The notes under the pieces are model-generated. The model was not told where the DNA came from, searched no databases, and saw only the letters and a program-made list of their open reading frames with translations. Below, piece by piece: positions 36,839-49,145 of a stretch of 64,000 nucleotides of DNA (its first letter is position 1; the number at the start of each line of letters is the position of its first letter). Both the position numbers and the translations under genes were made by a program. The stretch is from Anticarsia gemmatalis (taxonomy: Eukaryota > Arthropoda > Insecta > Lepidoptera > Erebidae): assembly GCF_050436995.1 (NCBI RefSeq), contig NC_134749.1, forward strand, positions 11,488,001 to 11,552,000. Reading direction: 5' to 3'.

Positions 36839-37205
36839 AATGTCCTCCTAGCCGATATACGGCTACGGCGGTCAGTTTCATTGAAACTGGCCATCTGTGC
36901 AGGACTTTGTTTATAGTGTCCAAGTGTGTGCACAATACACAGGTACACTCTCTATTCCATCACCCTCATAGTTTGGTGGGACGGATAACCGACACGACCA
37001 GTGAGAGGTCAGGCGCAGGACCGACGGCTTTACGTGCTCTCCGAGGCACGGAGGTCTTCGACCTCATCTTCCTAACTCCGGGCAATCTCTAAGAAATTCT
37101 TAACAGAAAATCTCAGAAAAGTCTTTTTGCCCCGACCCAGGATTCGAACCCGAGACCTCTCGCACCGCAGTCGCATATAGTACCGACCGCGCCACAGAGG
37201 CAGTT
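36839..37205 (-). mobile_element. Full-length tRNA-derived SINE
   Basis: The minus-strand head has CTGCCTCTGTGGCGCGGTCG (A-box region) and GGGTTCGAATCC at the B box (plus 37140-37151). The body includes CGGAGAGCACGTAAAGCCGT, GGTCCTGCGCCTGACCTCTC and CGGCTAGGAGGACA at the 3' end. A 5'-truncated copy lies at 48951-49145. It lies 90 bp downstream of the minisatellite. A 61-codon plus frame (36907-37092) is an artefact. Confidence 0.88.
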
Positions 37206-40175
37206 ACATACTCGTAATAAGACTGGATGTACTACTTTTGTTAATCAAGAATATTTACTGTGTAAAGGAGTATTTATTTTATTAAATCTACAAGTAATCT
37301 TCTAGATTATTCTACAAGCCGATCAATAACATTGTTGACCATGTCAAAAGTCTTCTAGCGGCTTGAAAAACTTTGACACTAGGCCACAATACGATGCATA
37401 AATATAGTAAAGAATGTCCGATTCGATATAAGACAAAAGAAAAACATTTTCTTCATATTCTTATGGAGAAATATCATGGCGTTATGTTCTAATAGTATTA
37501 CATATAACATTTATAATCTCGCCATAACATTTCCGCCAGTTGCATTATTTCTACCAACCGGCCTCTTTTTATTACAAAACAATTTTTCTTTGTGACAACA
37601 CTGACACAATGTATTTAATAACGCCTTATTATGTTCGTTGCTAGTTTTTTGTAATATTATGCTCTGAGTCTTTAAGTAATTGGATTTTAGGAAGAACTTA
37701 AACACCCGAAACGCAGGACTAAGTAGCTAAAATTATAAGCAATGTTCTACAACTATTCATTATTTTTTAAAATTTTATGTGCATACAAAAATAAATAATC
37801 ATTTGATATATTCTATTAATTGTACAGTCGGCTCCAAGCAATTTCGATAATTACGCTAGGTCGTGAAAGATTTTTAGATCTATTTGGAAACTTAAGACCT
37901 TTTGCTTTCAAAAGCGCTAATATTTCCCAGGTTTTTTCTATTACGTTAATTTTTTTCGCGTGATATTGTCTTCTATGACATTCATCTTCTAAAAGTAGAC
38001 TAGTAACTTCCTAGTTTGCAGAATAAGGTAAGTGAGTGACTAGAAATGAGTTTATCAGTGATGAAAACACGAATGAAAATCAAGACATAAATCATAGAAA
38101 TAATTTTATTAATGTCAAAACAAGATTTATTTGCTCTACATAATATAACATTTTATGGCCTAGGACCTTATAAGGTATATCACAGTTATATTGATCAATT
38201 TATTATGATTATCTAACTATCATGAATATCGTGATTCTGCGAACCTTGCTATTAAATTGTCCTGTCAATTTATACAGCTGAGATGAAAATAGCATAACCT
38301 CTTTTATTAATAGACGGTTTAGTCACCAATGTAAAGTTATTACAATCGCATTACACGATTTTTATTTATTTAGTGTCTTTAGTCTTGTAATTAAGCAAAT
38401 GTAAGCGAGTAGCTATCGATTTATTTGTATTCAAAAAGGATCTCCTACTTTGAAGCTAGGATTCATTTAATTTTATTTACAAAGGCTCTTCCACTTTGAA
38501 TTTGGGCAAATGTAAGTATAGAAAAATTATCACACGCTTGTAAAGTAAGCGTTTGACATTTTTACGATAGTATCTTGACAATATCGAACCTAACTTCGTT
38601 CTATTCAGAAATTATCTATAACTAACGAACTAACTATGGACTATATTAATATTTTGATATTGTTTCACATCCTTAACTAATTTCAAAGTAATATTAGTAC
38701 CTTCAAATGTCAAACGCATCAATATTATCGAAACTTCGCAATCGTGCTTCAGTTTACGTCCGTGTCGGAATATTTCGATACAATATAGTACAAAACATAT
38801 TATTACATATGAAACAATAATGTTACGTGCTAAGGTGTGTTCATTACGACTTGTAACACGATATACGGACATAAAGTGAGAAAGCGAACGGATTTGGACT
38901 AAAACATTTGGTAAAGAATGTTTCTTATACATAAAGTACTTAGTAGAAGAAAGATTTCGTTGTTTTGTTATGTAGCTGAATATAACAATATGATTTAACA
39001 TTTAAACGTGTAATTTGAGTTATATGAGGTAATTATTTTTAACTGACCTCAACAAAAAAGGTTCTTAATTAGGCGTGAAATTAAAAAAGGGAAATAACGA
39101 GAAATTTACTTTTTATAATTTTATTTAGTACCACTTCTTTACTACACTATAGTGTAGTACTATTAGTAGTAGTAGCAGTAGTAGTATAGTATACTACTAT
39201 AGTCATAGTTCCATATACTCATTCGGGATAAGAAATACTAGTTTGTTTGCTATTATAGTTTACTGCGAAAGGATATACAGTAAATAATCAATAGGGTGTG
39301 AGACTGAGTACACAAGGTAGTAAATTTTCACAAATATGCAGACTTTTATGCCGCTTCTTTTCGGCAATCTTATTCAATCAATTACTACGGTCAGACTAGT
39401 TTCTTATATACGTAACAAAAATGTTGATCTAGGGCTGGTTTTGGTTACGTACAAACAATCTTACATCTTCTGATAAGCATAGCCATACATTTTTTATTTA
39501 AACGCTAAATTCTACGGCGTTTAAAAAAAAAAGATTTTGGTATAGTATTCTCATTCCCACGGCGAAGTACTACAGGTTGTTTTTCCGTAATTTAATTATA
39601 CAAAAGAAACACAATCCCTTTATAAATATTATGTCATATTAAAACTTCTTTCGGAAGAGCAAATTTCTCACACATCCGATGTCTTTATGAGAAAAGATCG
39701 CAAGTATATTAACAGATTTTTATAAATATATTAAATAACAGTTTTACACCAGTTTCAGTGATTTTATTAAAGCAAAACGCTTATATTATCAATAATAGTC
39801 GTTATTATGTAGGCCGTTGTGTAACACCGAGTGCAATTTCTGTGAGAAGTGGGTTACCGAAGATCGTTTTCAAATAAAATGACATAAGTTCATGAGAAAT
39901 TATACAATTTAAAGGAATGTAAGAGTTTTATTTTAATATCGTTTACTTTTTATTAACGGTTAATGAATTGAAAGTGTGAGAAGTTGTTAAATGATTTTTT
40001 GAGAACGGATTTTTTTCTGGGTGGTATTTTTTTGGCTTTAAATGCATTCCTTTTATATTACGTTATTGTTTATTTCCGTAGTTATGTCCGCATTGTTATA
40101 TTTCAATAAATAATTGTCAATCAACAACCTAGCCTAATTCTGTTCTGGCATGATAACTAAACTTTCGTACATTTC
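37206..40175. other. AT-rich sequence, no gene called
   Basis: Contains one of the longest frames in the window, 38630-39001 (-), 123 codons with one hydrophobic stretch near NIIVSYVIICFVLYCIEIF. At this AT content about one frame of that length is expected in 64 kb, and there is no codon bias or family resemblance, so it is not annotated as a gene. Confidence 0.45.
39141..39200. repeat. 18-bp palindrome followed by imperfect (TAG)n
   Basis: ACTACACTATAGTGTAGT is a perfect palindrome at 39141-39158; TAGTAGTAGTAGCAGTAGTA follows. Low-complexity sequence. Confidence 0.85.
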
Positions 40176-40208
40176 GCTATTTACAATGTTAGTAACATTG
40201 TAAATAGC
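40176..40208. repeat. Perfect 15-bp hairpin, 3-base loop
   Basis: GCTATTTACAATGTT, loop AGT, then AACATTGTAAATAGC. It lies directly before a SINE 3' portion. Confidence 0.9.
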
Positions 40209-40275
40209 TAAATGCGTTTTAGTACACCCCTGTTCCCTGCCCACACCTTCGGGTAATATAGGCGTGATGATCTTA
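40209..40275 (+). mobile_element. SINE 3' portion
   Basis: GTACACCCCTGTTCCCTGCC, ACACCTTCGGGTAATATAGG, CGTGATGATC: the conserved 3' block of the tRNA-derived SINE family, here without a head. Confidence 0.65.
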
Positions 40276-42064
40276 GACGTAAAAAACTTTCGCAAAAAGA
40301 TTACTTAGTAGAATTCGAAGAAGTAACATTTATCAGAATATTATAAAAAGTAACATTTGGATTTTTTAATTACTGTGTCACATTTCAAATTATGTTTATT
40401 TTTTGTTACAGGTAAATACAGCAAATAACTACAACACAAAATAAAACGAGAAACAGTAAGTTAAATAAAAAGCAACAAATTCACAAACACGACAGAACCA
40501 TTTACAAAAGCTAGAAAAACAAAAACCGAAAAATATTTTCACAAAACCTTAAAAAGTAGTAAATCTGTTTTATTACACACACACGTACAATATATCACTG
40601 ATTTAAGCGCATGGAAAACAAAACCATATCTACATGAGAAATAAGTTCAAAATCGATTGTGGACTGAATTGCATGTAGTTTTTTTAGAACTACAAAGCTT
40701 TACTTACTTTAGATAATCCATATGGCACAAAGCAACATCACGACTAAAAGATTATAAACCTTATTTCTATAACGATTAAGGTCATATTCGTCTCTTAGTT
40801 AGAATGTAATAGAATCTTCTGGTATCCAAAGTAGCGACCCGATTGTTGCAAGTAGTGTTTGCACGCAAATTCAGAAAGTCTGATTGATGATACTCGTATC
40901 TCGGTGGTAGATGGCCGTATTACGTGGAGTAAATAGCCATGTGGGCGGGTAAGGTCTAAAACAACGATTAAACTTTTACTTTTAAGTAAAAACTTTGATA
41001 GATTCAATGATACTTTCGTTTTTCTTACAGGAACTAAGTTTAATTTTAATAAATGCTTTTTGTAAAAGACGGATCTTCTACGATCTGTGCTTGAAATTGT
41101 ATTAGGTGCAGTGCATTTTTCTTTTTTAAATTATATTTTATTCTTTAAACCTTTAATCTTGCGGGATATGTTGGTAATTGATTGATGAATGCAATTAAAC
41201 TCATGAAACCTACAAAAAGCTTGGTGATCATCTTAACCACTGCGCGAGAAGAAATGAAATTTTGCAGTTATATTTTAATGTTATAAAAAATAAATGTTCC
41301 ATATACCTCCACAAAGCAAGAGGCCAGAATGTAAGGAAGTAGATATCGGTCAAATTAAATGACTATTGTGTGAAATTCAATAGCACTATGTCTTGGCCAG
41401 GACATCAAATTTGTTATTGTTTTCTGATCAACATCCGACATTCGTAGATGATTTTCATTAAAGTCTCTGTGACTCTCAAACATTATATTTTTTCTGCAAA
41501 AAGGATTATGAAGTAACCTTAGGGAAGTCAGTAACTAGGGAGACATTCATAATCAATTAGCTTGTTGCTTTTTTGTCATCGCTGAGGCAATTAAAAACGC
41601 TTTACCTATCACCTGCAATGCTTCAGAATCCTGAACTTATGATAACCATGTCTGTTTGGCCAAGCACCACAAAATTTACATTGCAAACTTTACTCCGTAC
41701 ACACTTTCGTGCAAACAGAAAAGTATTTAAAGAAAACTCGAACCTTCTTCCTAAACAGCTCTTCCACGTTAGTCTTTCACAAGCCGACAGGCTACCGTTA
41801 ACCACATTAGATTACAAAGCCTTGCCATATATGACGCAATCGGAACTGCAACCAAGTCCTGTTACACAAACAATAGGTTCCCACGAGGTTAAGCCGCCTG
41901 CATACGAATAATAACACCACGTTCCCATCGCAAGTTCGCAACGAACAATAAAATTGTTTTTTGCAAGTCTGCGGCGATCCTTATCGGTGTAATGTTTCCT
42001 TATTCTTGTTAATTTATTTGTTAATTGATAGTTTTTGAAAAACAAAGGAGAGGCTTAATAACAA
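40276..42064. other. AT-rich sequence, one unsupported open frame
   Basis: The frame 41573-41911 (+) is open for 112 codons from a TTG; the first ATG is at codon 16. Its translation is proline-, threonine- and serine-containing and ends KPPAYE. Composition is more protein-like than most frames here, but an open frame of 77 codons crosses the opposite strand and no splice context was found. Left unannotated as a gene. Confidence 0.4.
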
Positions 42065-42178
42065 CATCCGCGCAGATCGATCTCGGGGGTTAACCTACGC
42101 TTGCCGAGGTTGTTCTGTGGATAGATGACCGACCATTATACATTCCGACTTTCTGCGTGTTTCGGAAAACACGAAAAA
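42065..42178 (+). mobile_element. 5S rRNA-derived SINE fragment
   Basis: GGGGGTTAACCTACGCTTGC, CGAGGTTGTTCTGTGGATAG, ATGACCGACC align in order with the AAGCAACG, GGCGCGGTCA and GATGGGTGACC parts of 5S rRNA. The body block CGTGTTTCGGAAAACACG is equivalent to the CGTGCTTCGGAGGGCACG block of the copies at 24836 and 60999. It is more diverged and lacks a clear tail. Confidence 0.65.
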
Positions 42179-42459
42179 TTTTAGGTTAGAAGCTTGAAAG
42201 TCTGAAAATCAAAGTTACCGAGGAGTATCGTGTTATAATCCAGGTATCTGGATTGTGGTGGTTTTATAGGCAATCGCTGGTTAGGCTGATTGATTGAGCT
42301 TTCAAATAAAAAGATGTTTGATGTAAAACAGTTGAGATAAATCTCCATGAAATTGTTAAAGCCTGAAACAAATGGCATCCGTGTCGGTAGTTAATGTGTT
42401 TACTTATTCTTCCTTATTACAATGTTATTTATAAAATGCATTTAATACAACTGAGAATT

Positions 42460-42650
42460 ACATTAACCCACGCTGCAACCATTGCGTCGGGAGATCGTGG
42501 TTACGAATCCCACACGGAGCAATTATTTGTGCGATCGAAAAATAATTATTTCGGGTCTGGTAGTACTTTGTGTTCGTAGTTTATTTGTTTGTAAAAGTCC
42601 CTGAGACACAAGATCAATAATAATTCTTAGTGCAGGAGATGTCTTAAAAA
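42460..42650 (+). mobile_element. tRNA-derived SINE (second type), copy 1
   Basis: GCGTCGGGAGATCGTGGTTA then CGAATCCCACACG gives a B-box-like head with one extra base. The body continues TTATTTCGGGTCTGG, GTTTGTAAAAGTCCCTGAGA, CACAAG and ATTCTTAGTGCAGGAGATGT. Same order as 58425-58610. The overlapping 61-codon frame is an artefact. Confidence 0.75.
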
Positions 42651-43705
42651 AAATGTTATCAAACGATATAATGAGATAAAAAGGTACTTGTTCCGCAAGA
42701 CGAATTCAAGCCATTATCCCTTCAATCCTGGACTCATACCCAGCAGTATATCTGTTGTACATTAAATCGCACCTTTAATTTTAAGGGGTAGGTAGATCTA
42801 AATATTTGTTTAATTATTTTTTGTGTTGTGTTCATTTTCCTTTTATTATCTTGGCAAAATGTACTTTTAAAAGTAATTGTAAAATGAAAGAATGAATGGA
42901 TACCGTTCGTTTCTACACAGATACGGCATTGTCTACTTATGTAACTGAAGTGTTGTAAATTAATTGTACATTAGTAATTAATTGGTTGATGTCGATTGTA
43001 GATTAGGTTTTATTTTTTCTTTTTAGTGATAGTGGAATTAAGTAATGCACCTGTGGACATTTTAGCAGTTTGAAACTTGAAACTCTAAGAGATAAAGTAG
43101 GTATCAAAAATATTTTCATTATTGGTTATTTTTACTATAAGAAAGAAAAATAAGTTTATTAGTATTCTAGTTTAGACAGTGCTTTTAAATGATAAGCAAG
43201 AAACCGACTTGTAAAAATAATTCATGATCTAGGTATGTATGTTTCAGAATTTATGATTTTGAAAAAGTGAAATAAAAATTTTAAGTTTTCATTATTGGAA
43301 AATTTTCTTTTTTAACACATTTTCAAAATTATAATCACACAAATTATTTTTCGAAATCACAATCTACATCACAAACAAACATGTAAATCTTCATTAACTA
43401 ATTAAACTGACGAACATAATTAAAAGGAGCGATTTATCAAACACTTTCTACATCCCGTTGGGGCAGTCTGGCCGATTGATTCGATGAGGTGTGCTTTATA
43501 ATTAATTAATAGTCGTCTTGCCGTGCCACGTTTATCATTGCCGACTACAATTTCACGGGCATTTGAGAAGTTGGGACTCGCGACATACAAATGGAAATAA
43601 GCTAAAATTTAATGAAACGATTAATCAAAAGACGTTTTAGTTTTGAGGGGTAACTCTCAAACGTGATAATATTTTTTCGTGTAAAGTAAGCTGCAGCGCA
43701 AACTT
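42651..43705. other. AT-rich sequence without recognised feature
   Basis: No exon or repeat family was recognised. Confidence 0.45.
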
Positions 43706-43990
43706 TATATATATAATTCTTCTGTAAGTGTGTATTTCACTGAACTTTTCTTAAACGACTGGACCAATTTTGATAAAAAAAATTGAGTGTGTTCAAGGGG
43801 ATCTGAGAATGGTTTAGATTCACAAAAAAATATATAAAATTCTCGCGTCACAGTTTTCGTTGCCATACTCCTCCGAAACGGCTTGACTGATTCTCATGAA
43901 ATTTTGTGAGCATATTGAGTAGGTCTGAGATTTGGCCAACATCTATTTTTCAAATTTACATGGCAAAACAACGTTTGCCGGGTCAGCTAG
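43706..43990 (+). mobile_element. Non-autonomous Helitron, composite type, 285 bp
   Basis: TTTATATATATAATTCTTCT begins it and GTTTGCCGGGTCAGCTAG|T ends it. The first half (CTTAAACGACTGGACC, GATCTGAGAATGGTTTAGAT) matches 56322-56515; the second half (GAAACGGCTTGACTGATTCT, GTAGGTCTGAGATTTGGCC) matches 31068-31217. No coding capacity. Confidence 0.85.
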
Positions 43991-46078
43991 TTTTATATAA
44001 AATCTATCGAGCAGTGAGCGGTAAACATTGAAAATTACTCGATTATGCAAATTATAATCTCTAGATGAGTAAGCCCTAGGTCACTTTCGTTTTTGTGTGA
44101 GTGACTTCAAAGTTCTACATCAATAATAGCATGTCCCTGAAGAACCAATTACAAGAAATTCTAAATTATATTTTTGTTAAAATACGATGCGTCTTCAATT
44201 TGCAGATTAAATATAATCTCGAAGTTATAATTACAAAGTAATATCGATGCGTAATAAACTTGGCCTTCTTCCAAACTGAATGATCAATCGGGACGGGGTC
44301 AATGACACGCTTCACAAACTGCCATTAGGTATATCTTTTAAATTGTTTTTCTGCATTTTATCTTGTATCACGTTAAATAGCAGAAAAATATTGGTTAAAT
44401 TCGTACCAGAGAAAATACCTACCTTTGACTACTAATATATCGTTGAGTCAGCAATTCTTAAAGTTAGATAATTACGAAACAAAAATATCTATTTTGTTTT
44501 ATTTGAACGCGTTTACCCCAAGAAATACCCCAATATACAAGTTTATGAATTCCTCCACAAAAAAGAAGCTACATTATCTATTTACTATATTAATTGTCTT
44601 CAAGGCTAAGTGTCTTAGTAAGTTAAAATGTATACCGATTTAAGGTTAATTATAATAGCAATAAGAACGTAATAAAGTTCAAAAGCAATTGCATAAACAT
44701 ATTAATTAACTATTAAGTAATTGTAACAGCAATAAATCCTGTGGCATACATAATCGAATCACAATAAAATAATATCGGGACGGAAACGCCACACATAAAT
44801 CATAGGCCGGCGACAGACTGTTGTTTTTGTCGCGAATCGTTTAGACAAACCAATACTCCACTTGTCTGAGTGATTTACCGTCTTACTTCTGTAAGACTCC
44901 TTTAATGGTATAAAGATTGCGAAGTAAATCGAGTTATGAATGAAATTAAACTTTTTAAATTGGATGAAATGTTAAAAAAAATACACTACTTTTAAGTCTA
45001 ACATTTTTTAAATAAAACGAAAAAAATCATATGCGCTACAGTCGATTTGATAACCTCTTGTTTTTAAGTTGTCTTAAATGAAAATTAAATTTTAAACATT
45101 AAATACTGTTTTGTAATAAAAACTTCTAAGCTCATTCGATTACATCCATTTTTACCACCTGTAATATTTTTTATATTCTAAAGTTGTATTATATTTATTA
45201 ACATTATAATGTAACGTTACGTTATTTTGTAAACCATTCATTGATATACTCCAAGAAATGACAAGAGTCGGTGAGACTGAAAAAGTAGAACCAAATATTT
45301 TTTCTATTAAAAATAAATAGCCACTTTTTCATTATTTTAACTATTTAATATTAGCTCTTACAACCAAAATAACAATATCCATTAACAAAACAAATAGATA
45401 ATCAAATTATTTAACACGTTCCAAGTACAGGAAGTACTAATTACCGAGATACAATAACACAACGTTTTGTCAGGCCCTTATCCTAACAATCGGTACATTG
45501 AGCCGTTCGACGTAATAAGCCGGCACCTTACAAAATGGCCGATTATAATTGTATTTCAACTGTCAGTCACTATTATAGGGCTGGGAAATGGAGTAATATC
45601 GATAACATGCAGCAATTGGACTGTATCAATTACTTTGACTGATTTTAAATGCAAAGTCGCGTCGTTGAATTCAATTTCAGTCGATTTCTTGTATACTACA
45701 ATGATTTAACTGAAATTATATTGTAAATATATATAGATAAATAGGGTTAAATACGACAATAAACTATATTTCCTAGAAATGTCGCGGCGACAATTAAAGA
45801 CCGCATCGCATTTCATTTGGTATATCTGGCTCCTCAAAAACGAAATCAATTTAATAATCCTTTCTTTTTCTAATAACTAAGTGATCTTAATAGACACCCA
45901 AGTGGTTAGAACTAGCCTCTTATATCGATTGTGGTTTTAACCCACTACAACGAATAAAAGTCAAGTATCGATACTAATTTCTCAATCAAACCGCACTATC
46001 GTAACACTCATTACATCTCATTATAAACTATTATTTGTTAAGTATTTATTAGTAATTTGACAGTAATTATATAACATA
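43991..46078. other. AT-rich sequence without recognised feature
   Basis: No exon or repeat family was recognised. Frames at 44425-44643 and 45467-45709 (+) are 72-80 codons and lack support. Confidence 0.45.
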
Positions 46079-46432
46079 TATTTGTATAGAGCGTTAAAGA
46101 CATACAAATACTGTTGCTAAACAATCGTTGTAATTCTTATATAATACTAGAGGCCGCCCGTGACTTCGTCCGCGTGGAAACCCTTCCCGTGTAAATCCCG
46201 ATCCCGAACTCCATGATAAAAGGTAGCCTATTTGTTATTTTGGGTCTTCAGCTACCTACATACCAAATTTCATCGCAATCGGTTGAGTAGTACTTGCGTG
46301 AAAGAGTAACAAACATCTATACATACTCACAAATTTTCGCATTTATAATATTAGTAGGATATTTGTATAGAACGTTAAAGACATACAAATAGTGTTGCTA
46401 AACAATCGTTGTAATCTTATGTAATATTAGAG
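46079..46432. repeat. 73-bp direct repeat flanking a Helitron
   Basis: The left copy 46079-46152 and right copy 46360-46432 share GTTAAAGACATACAAATA and TTGCTAAACAATCGTTGTAA, with about 93% identity. The Helitron at 46147-46359 lies exactly at the A|T junction between them. Confidence 0.9.
46147..46359 (-). mobile_element. Intact non-autonomous Helitron, 213 bp
   Basis: Minus strand starts A|TCCTACTAATATTATAAA and ends CGGACGAAGTCACGGGCGGC, CTCTAG|T. Internal plus-strand blocks GTGTAAATCCCGATCCCGAA and CCAAATTTCATCGCAATCGG are typical of this lepidopteran family. No coding capacity. Confidence 0.92.
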
Positions 46433-47759
46433 ATAGTTAACCGCACTGATTTGAGGAGTATAATTTGGTGGATTGACCAAAAAATAAACGGTTGAAGTTA
46501 CTTATGTAAACACTTTTGTTTAAGATGTCTTTGTTATGGTTTTGAACGTAGTAATAGAGGTTTATTGGAACTGTAAAAAGGGGGCCAATTAAATGATTTA
46601 TTAGTTGGTTTATTATTATTTACTGTTAAATATGGTTATTAAGTAGGTCACAAACCATGTGTCTAAAAAATTAATTTTGATTGATTTTTTGTCATCTCTA
46701 GCTATATTTTAATAAATCAATTTCTTTGGACAACTCACACACAATCATTTGATTCCAAATCAACCAGAACTTGTATGGTATGGTATTCCTGATAAACATA
46801 CTTATATAGTCTAAATACATAATTTTAAAGATACTTGAATCATGAAGCTCAGAACAAATACTCGTGTTCATCACACAAATATTTGTCCCGGGTGGACATT
46901 ACAACTTCAGATCAAAGGTCCATGTAGCGTAAAAATAATGTATAAGTTATGATCTTACGTTTATTCAAACAACGCTTACTCTTCCTAAACGAGTTTATCT
47001 GCTCTTGTTCTAAAAATACCACTTAAAATTCATGAGATTCGCCATTTTGGCGCAGCACGTCCGGTCAGTGACCTCAGCCACTCAAGGACGATTCCTTTTA
47101 GAGGTTACGTTACGGTACAGTGTACGACCACCTTTAAACCCGTATTGCGGTATTTTCGATTATTTCCATGAAAAGGTTAATTAATGTGTATGTAGAATGA
47201 ATTAAAAGTCTTTAATGTTACGAAGAATGCACATATTTGGGTGATTTTACCGTACTTATTCGATTTACCGTAATTTTGGGTGTTCAAAGTATCGCGAAAT
47301 AAAAGTTCGTTAGTTTGTACAAGATCTGAATTACTTTTAAAACTAATTATTGCCCTTTGAAAAATTAATTGTGTAGTACATCAAAACAAAATACTATTAA
47401 TAATTGGTCCAAATAAGTCTCTAAAGAAAAATCTACTTTAAGAAAGTCACGTAAAGAAAACCATTAATATAATTTAAACTCGGAAAACACAATAAATATT
47501 CGGTTATATATTTTGGCTTGTCTCGAGAATCTGAAACCTCTTCTCAGCCGTCACAGACTTGCATACAAAATAATAATTTTGTAAAAGTTACTTTGCATAG
47601 ATGCGCCAAATTGTGCAACAAAAAGAAACTTACTTAGTAAATAAATAAATCTGCAACGTTGACTTATTTAACTGCTTAATTATGTAAATTTGTTATTTAT
47701 TAAGTGTCCAAAATCTAAACCATTTTTGCGTTTTAGCGCATTCAATTATAATATATAAT
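46433..47759. other. AT-rich sequence without recognised feature
   Basis: A GC-richer patch at 47038-47150 (CGCCATTTTGGCGCAGCACG) has no exon signals. Nothing else was recognised. Confidence 0.45.
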
Positions 47760-48000
47760 TCTAGCAGTATATATATACACACAAAATATCACGCTTGTTA
47801 TGCTCGAAAGTGTATGAAAGGCCAATATTTATGAAATACACCCGTGTTTTGCCATTAAGAATTTCAGACCCATTTCAAAAATGGCGAGCAAGGTATTTTT
47901 CTATTTTACATTATAAAATAGAAAAAGACCATATTTTACCCGACCTGGGAGTCGAACCCGGGACCTCGTAGTCAATAGTCGGATACACAACCAAATTAAA
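47760..48000 (-). mobile_element. Complete tRNA-derived SINE
   Basis: The minus-strand head contains GAGGTCCCGGGTTCGACTCC (B box) and a tRNA-like front at about 47995-47965. The body contains CACGGGTGTATTTCATAAAT and the 3' block AACAAGCGTGATATTTTGTG, and it ends in TATA repeats. It links the tRNA-like heads elsewhere with the head-less 3' blocks at 31945, 40209 and 49560. Confidence 0.82.
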
Positions 48001-48950
48001 GTAATTAAGAATTCTGCCAGTGTCGGCCATATTTATTTTCTTACTGTTATCCTAGGTTAGTGTTTGAATATTGATTGTAATTATTCTGTTCACGTTATTG
48101 ATAGATCGTACAAGGACTTTTTAGGAAAAGAAACGGTAATAGCGGTTGACTCTTTGAAAAAGGCTCTTTCTAGGTCTAATTATGCAATTTAATACGGTAG
48201 ACTTTTGTATTTGTTCTATTACATATATACATGCTTTTTTTTAACTACGTATTGAATTGAAGATTTTTCCACTGATCGTAAAATACAATAAAAAAATTGA
48301 AGACTCAAAGTTAGTTTACATAGAAATAAGTTTTTCACAAATTATATTATAACACTTATATGTACATATTCATTTAGTTACGCCATTTTTTACTATTTAA
48401 AGTAAGCTAGCTTATCAATCAAGGATTTTTGAAACGACATTAAATGGTCCATATCCATTCAAAAACTACGTTTAAATACAAATGTAGAAAACAATCCCCA
48501 AAAAAATATGTGATTAATTCCACCCCACATTACTCTGAGAAGATCTTTCACACTAATTACATCAATTTATTCCCATACAAAGTGCTGACACAATTTTTGA
48601 CGTAACACAGATTGTAAACAAAATTGCTTCCACGATGGGCTAAGTTTATACCATAATAACATCATAGAAAGTTCAGGGAGAGTCACGACGCGGACAAAAT
48701 CGCGAAAATAAATTGCATATTGTGCATTTTGTGCGTAATTGTACATAATATAAGGGATTGAAGGCAGGGGTTAAAATAACATTTTGGTGAATTGGATATT
48801 AGTTATAGTATATTGACCTTTTAACCTTTGTAACTAAAGAATAACAAACGCATTTTTACCTTGATTTGTCCGATATTTTGGCCTAAAATAATTTCGTCTA
48901 ATATAAACTAAGAAAATCAACGCATTGTCATTTCAAAAATACGAAGTTAA
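48001..48950. other. AT-rich sequence without recognised feature
   Basis: No exon or repeat family was recognised. Confidence 0.45.
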
Positions 48951-49145
48951 GCTTCTCTCCGTGCCTCAAAGGACATGTAAAGTCGTCGGTCCTGCGCCTG
49001 ACTTATAATCGTGGATGGTCGTATCGGTTATCCATCCCACCAGGCTGTGATAGTGATGGTATAGAGAGTGTATCTGTGTATTGTGCACTTGGACACTATA
49101 AACAAATCCTGCACAGTTAACCGCATATCGGCAAGGACATCATTA
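48951..49145 (+). mobile_element. 5'-truncated tRNA-derived SINE
   Basis: CTCTCCGTGCCTCAAAGGAC, GTCGTCGGTCCTGCGCCTGA, and near the 3' end CCGCATATCGGCAAGGACAT follow the body of 36839-37205 in the opposite orientation. The tRNA-like head is missing. Confidence 0.82.

Noticed and set aside
37130..37205. Possible tRNA gene
   Set aside because: A and B boxes are present, but the sequence continues into a SINE body and does not close an acceptor stem.
38630..39001. 123-codon open frame on the minus strand with a hydrophobic stretch
   Set aside because: At about one third GC a stop occurs roughly every 14 codons, so about one frame of this length is expected in 64 kb over six frames. No codon bias, family motif or splice context.
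42065..42178. Possible 5S rRNA gene
   Set aside because: Only the internal blocks resemble 5S rRNA; the ends do not pair and the sequence continues into a SINE body.
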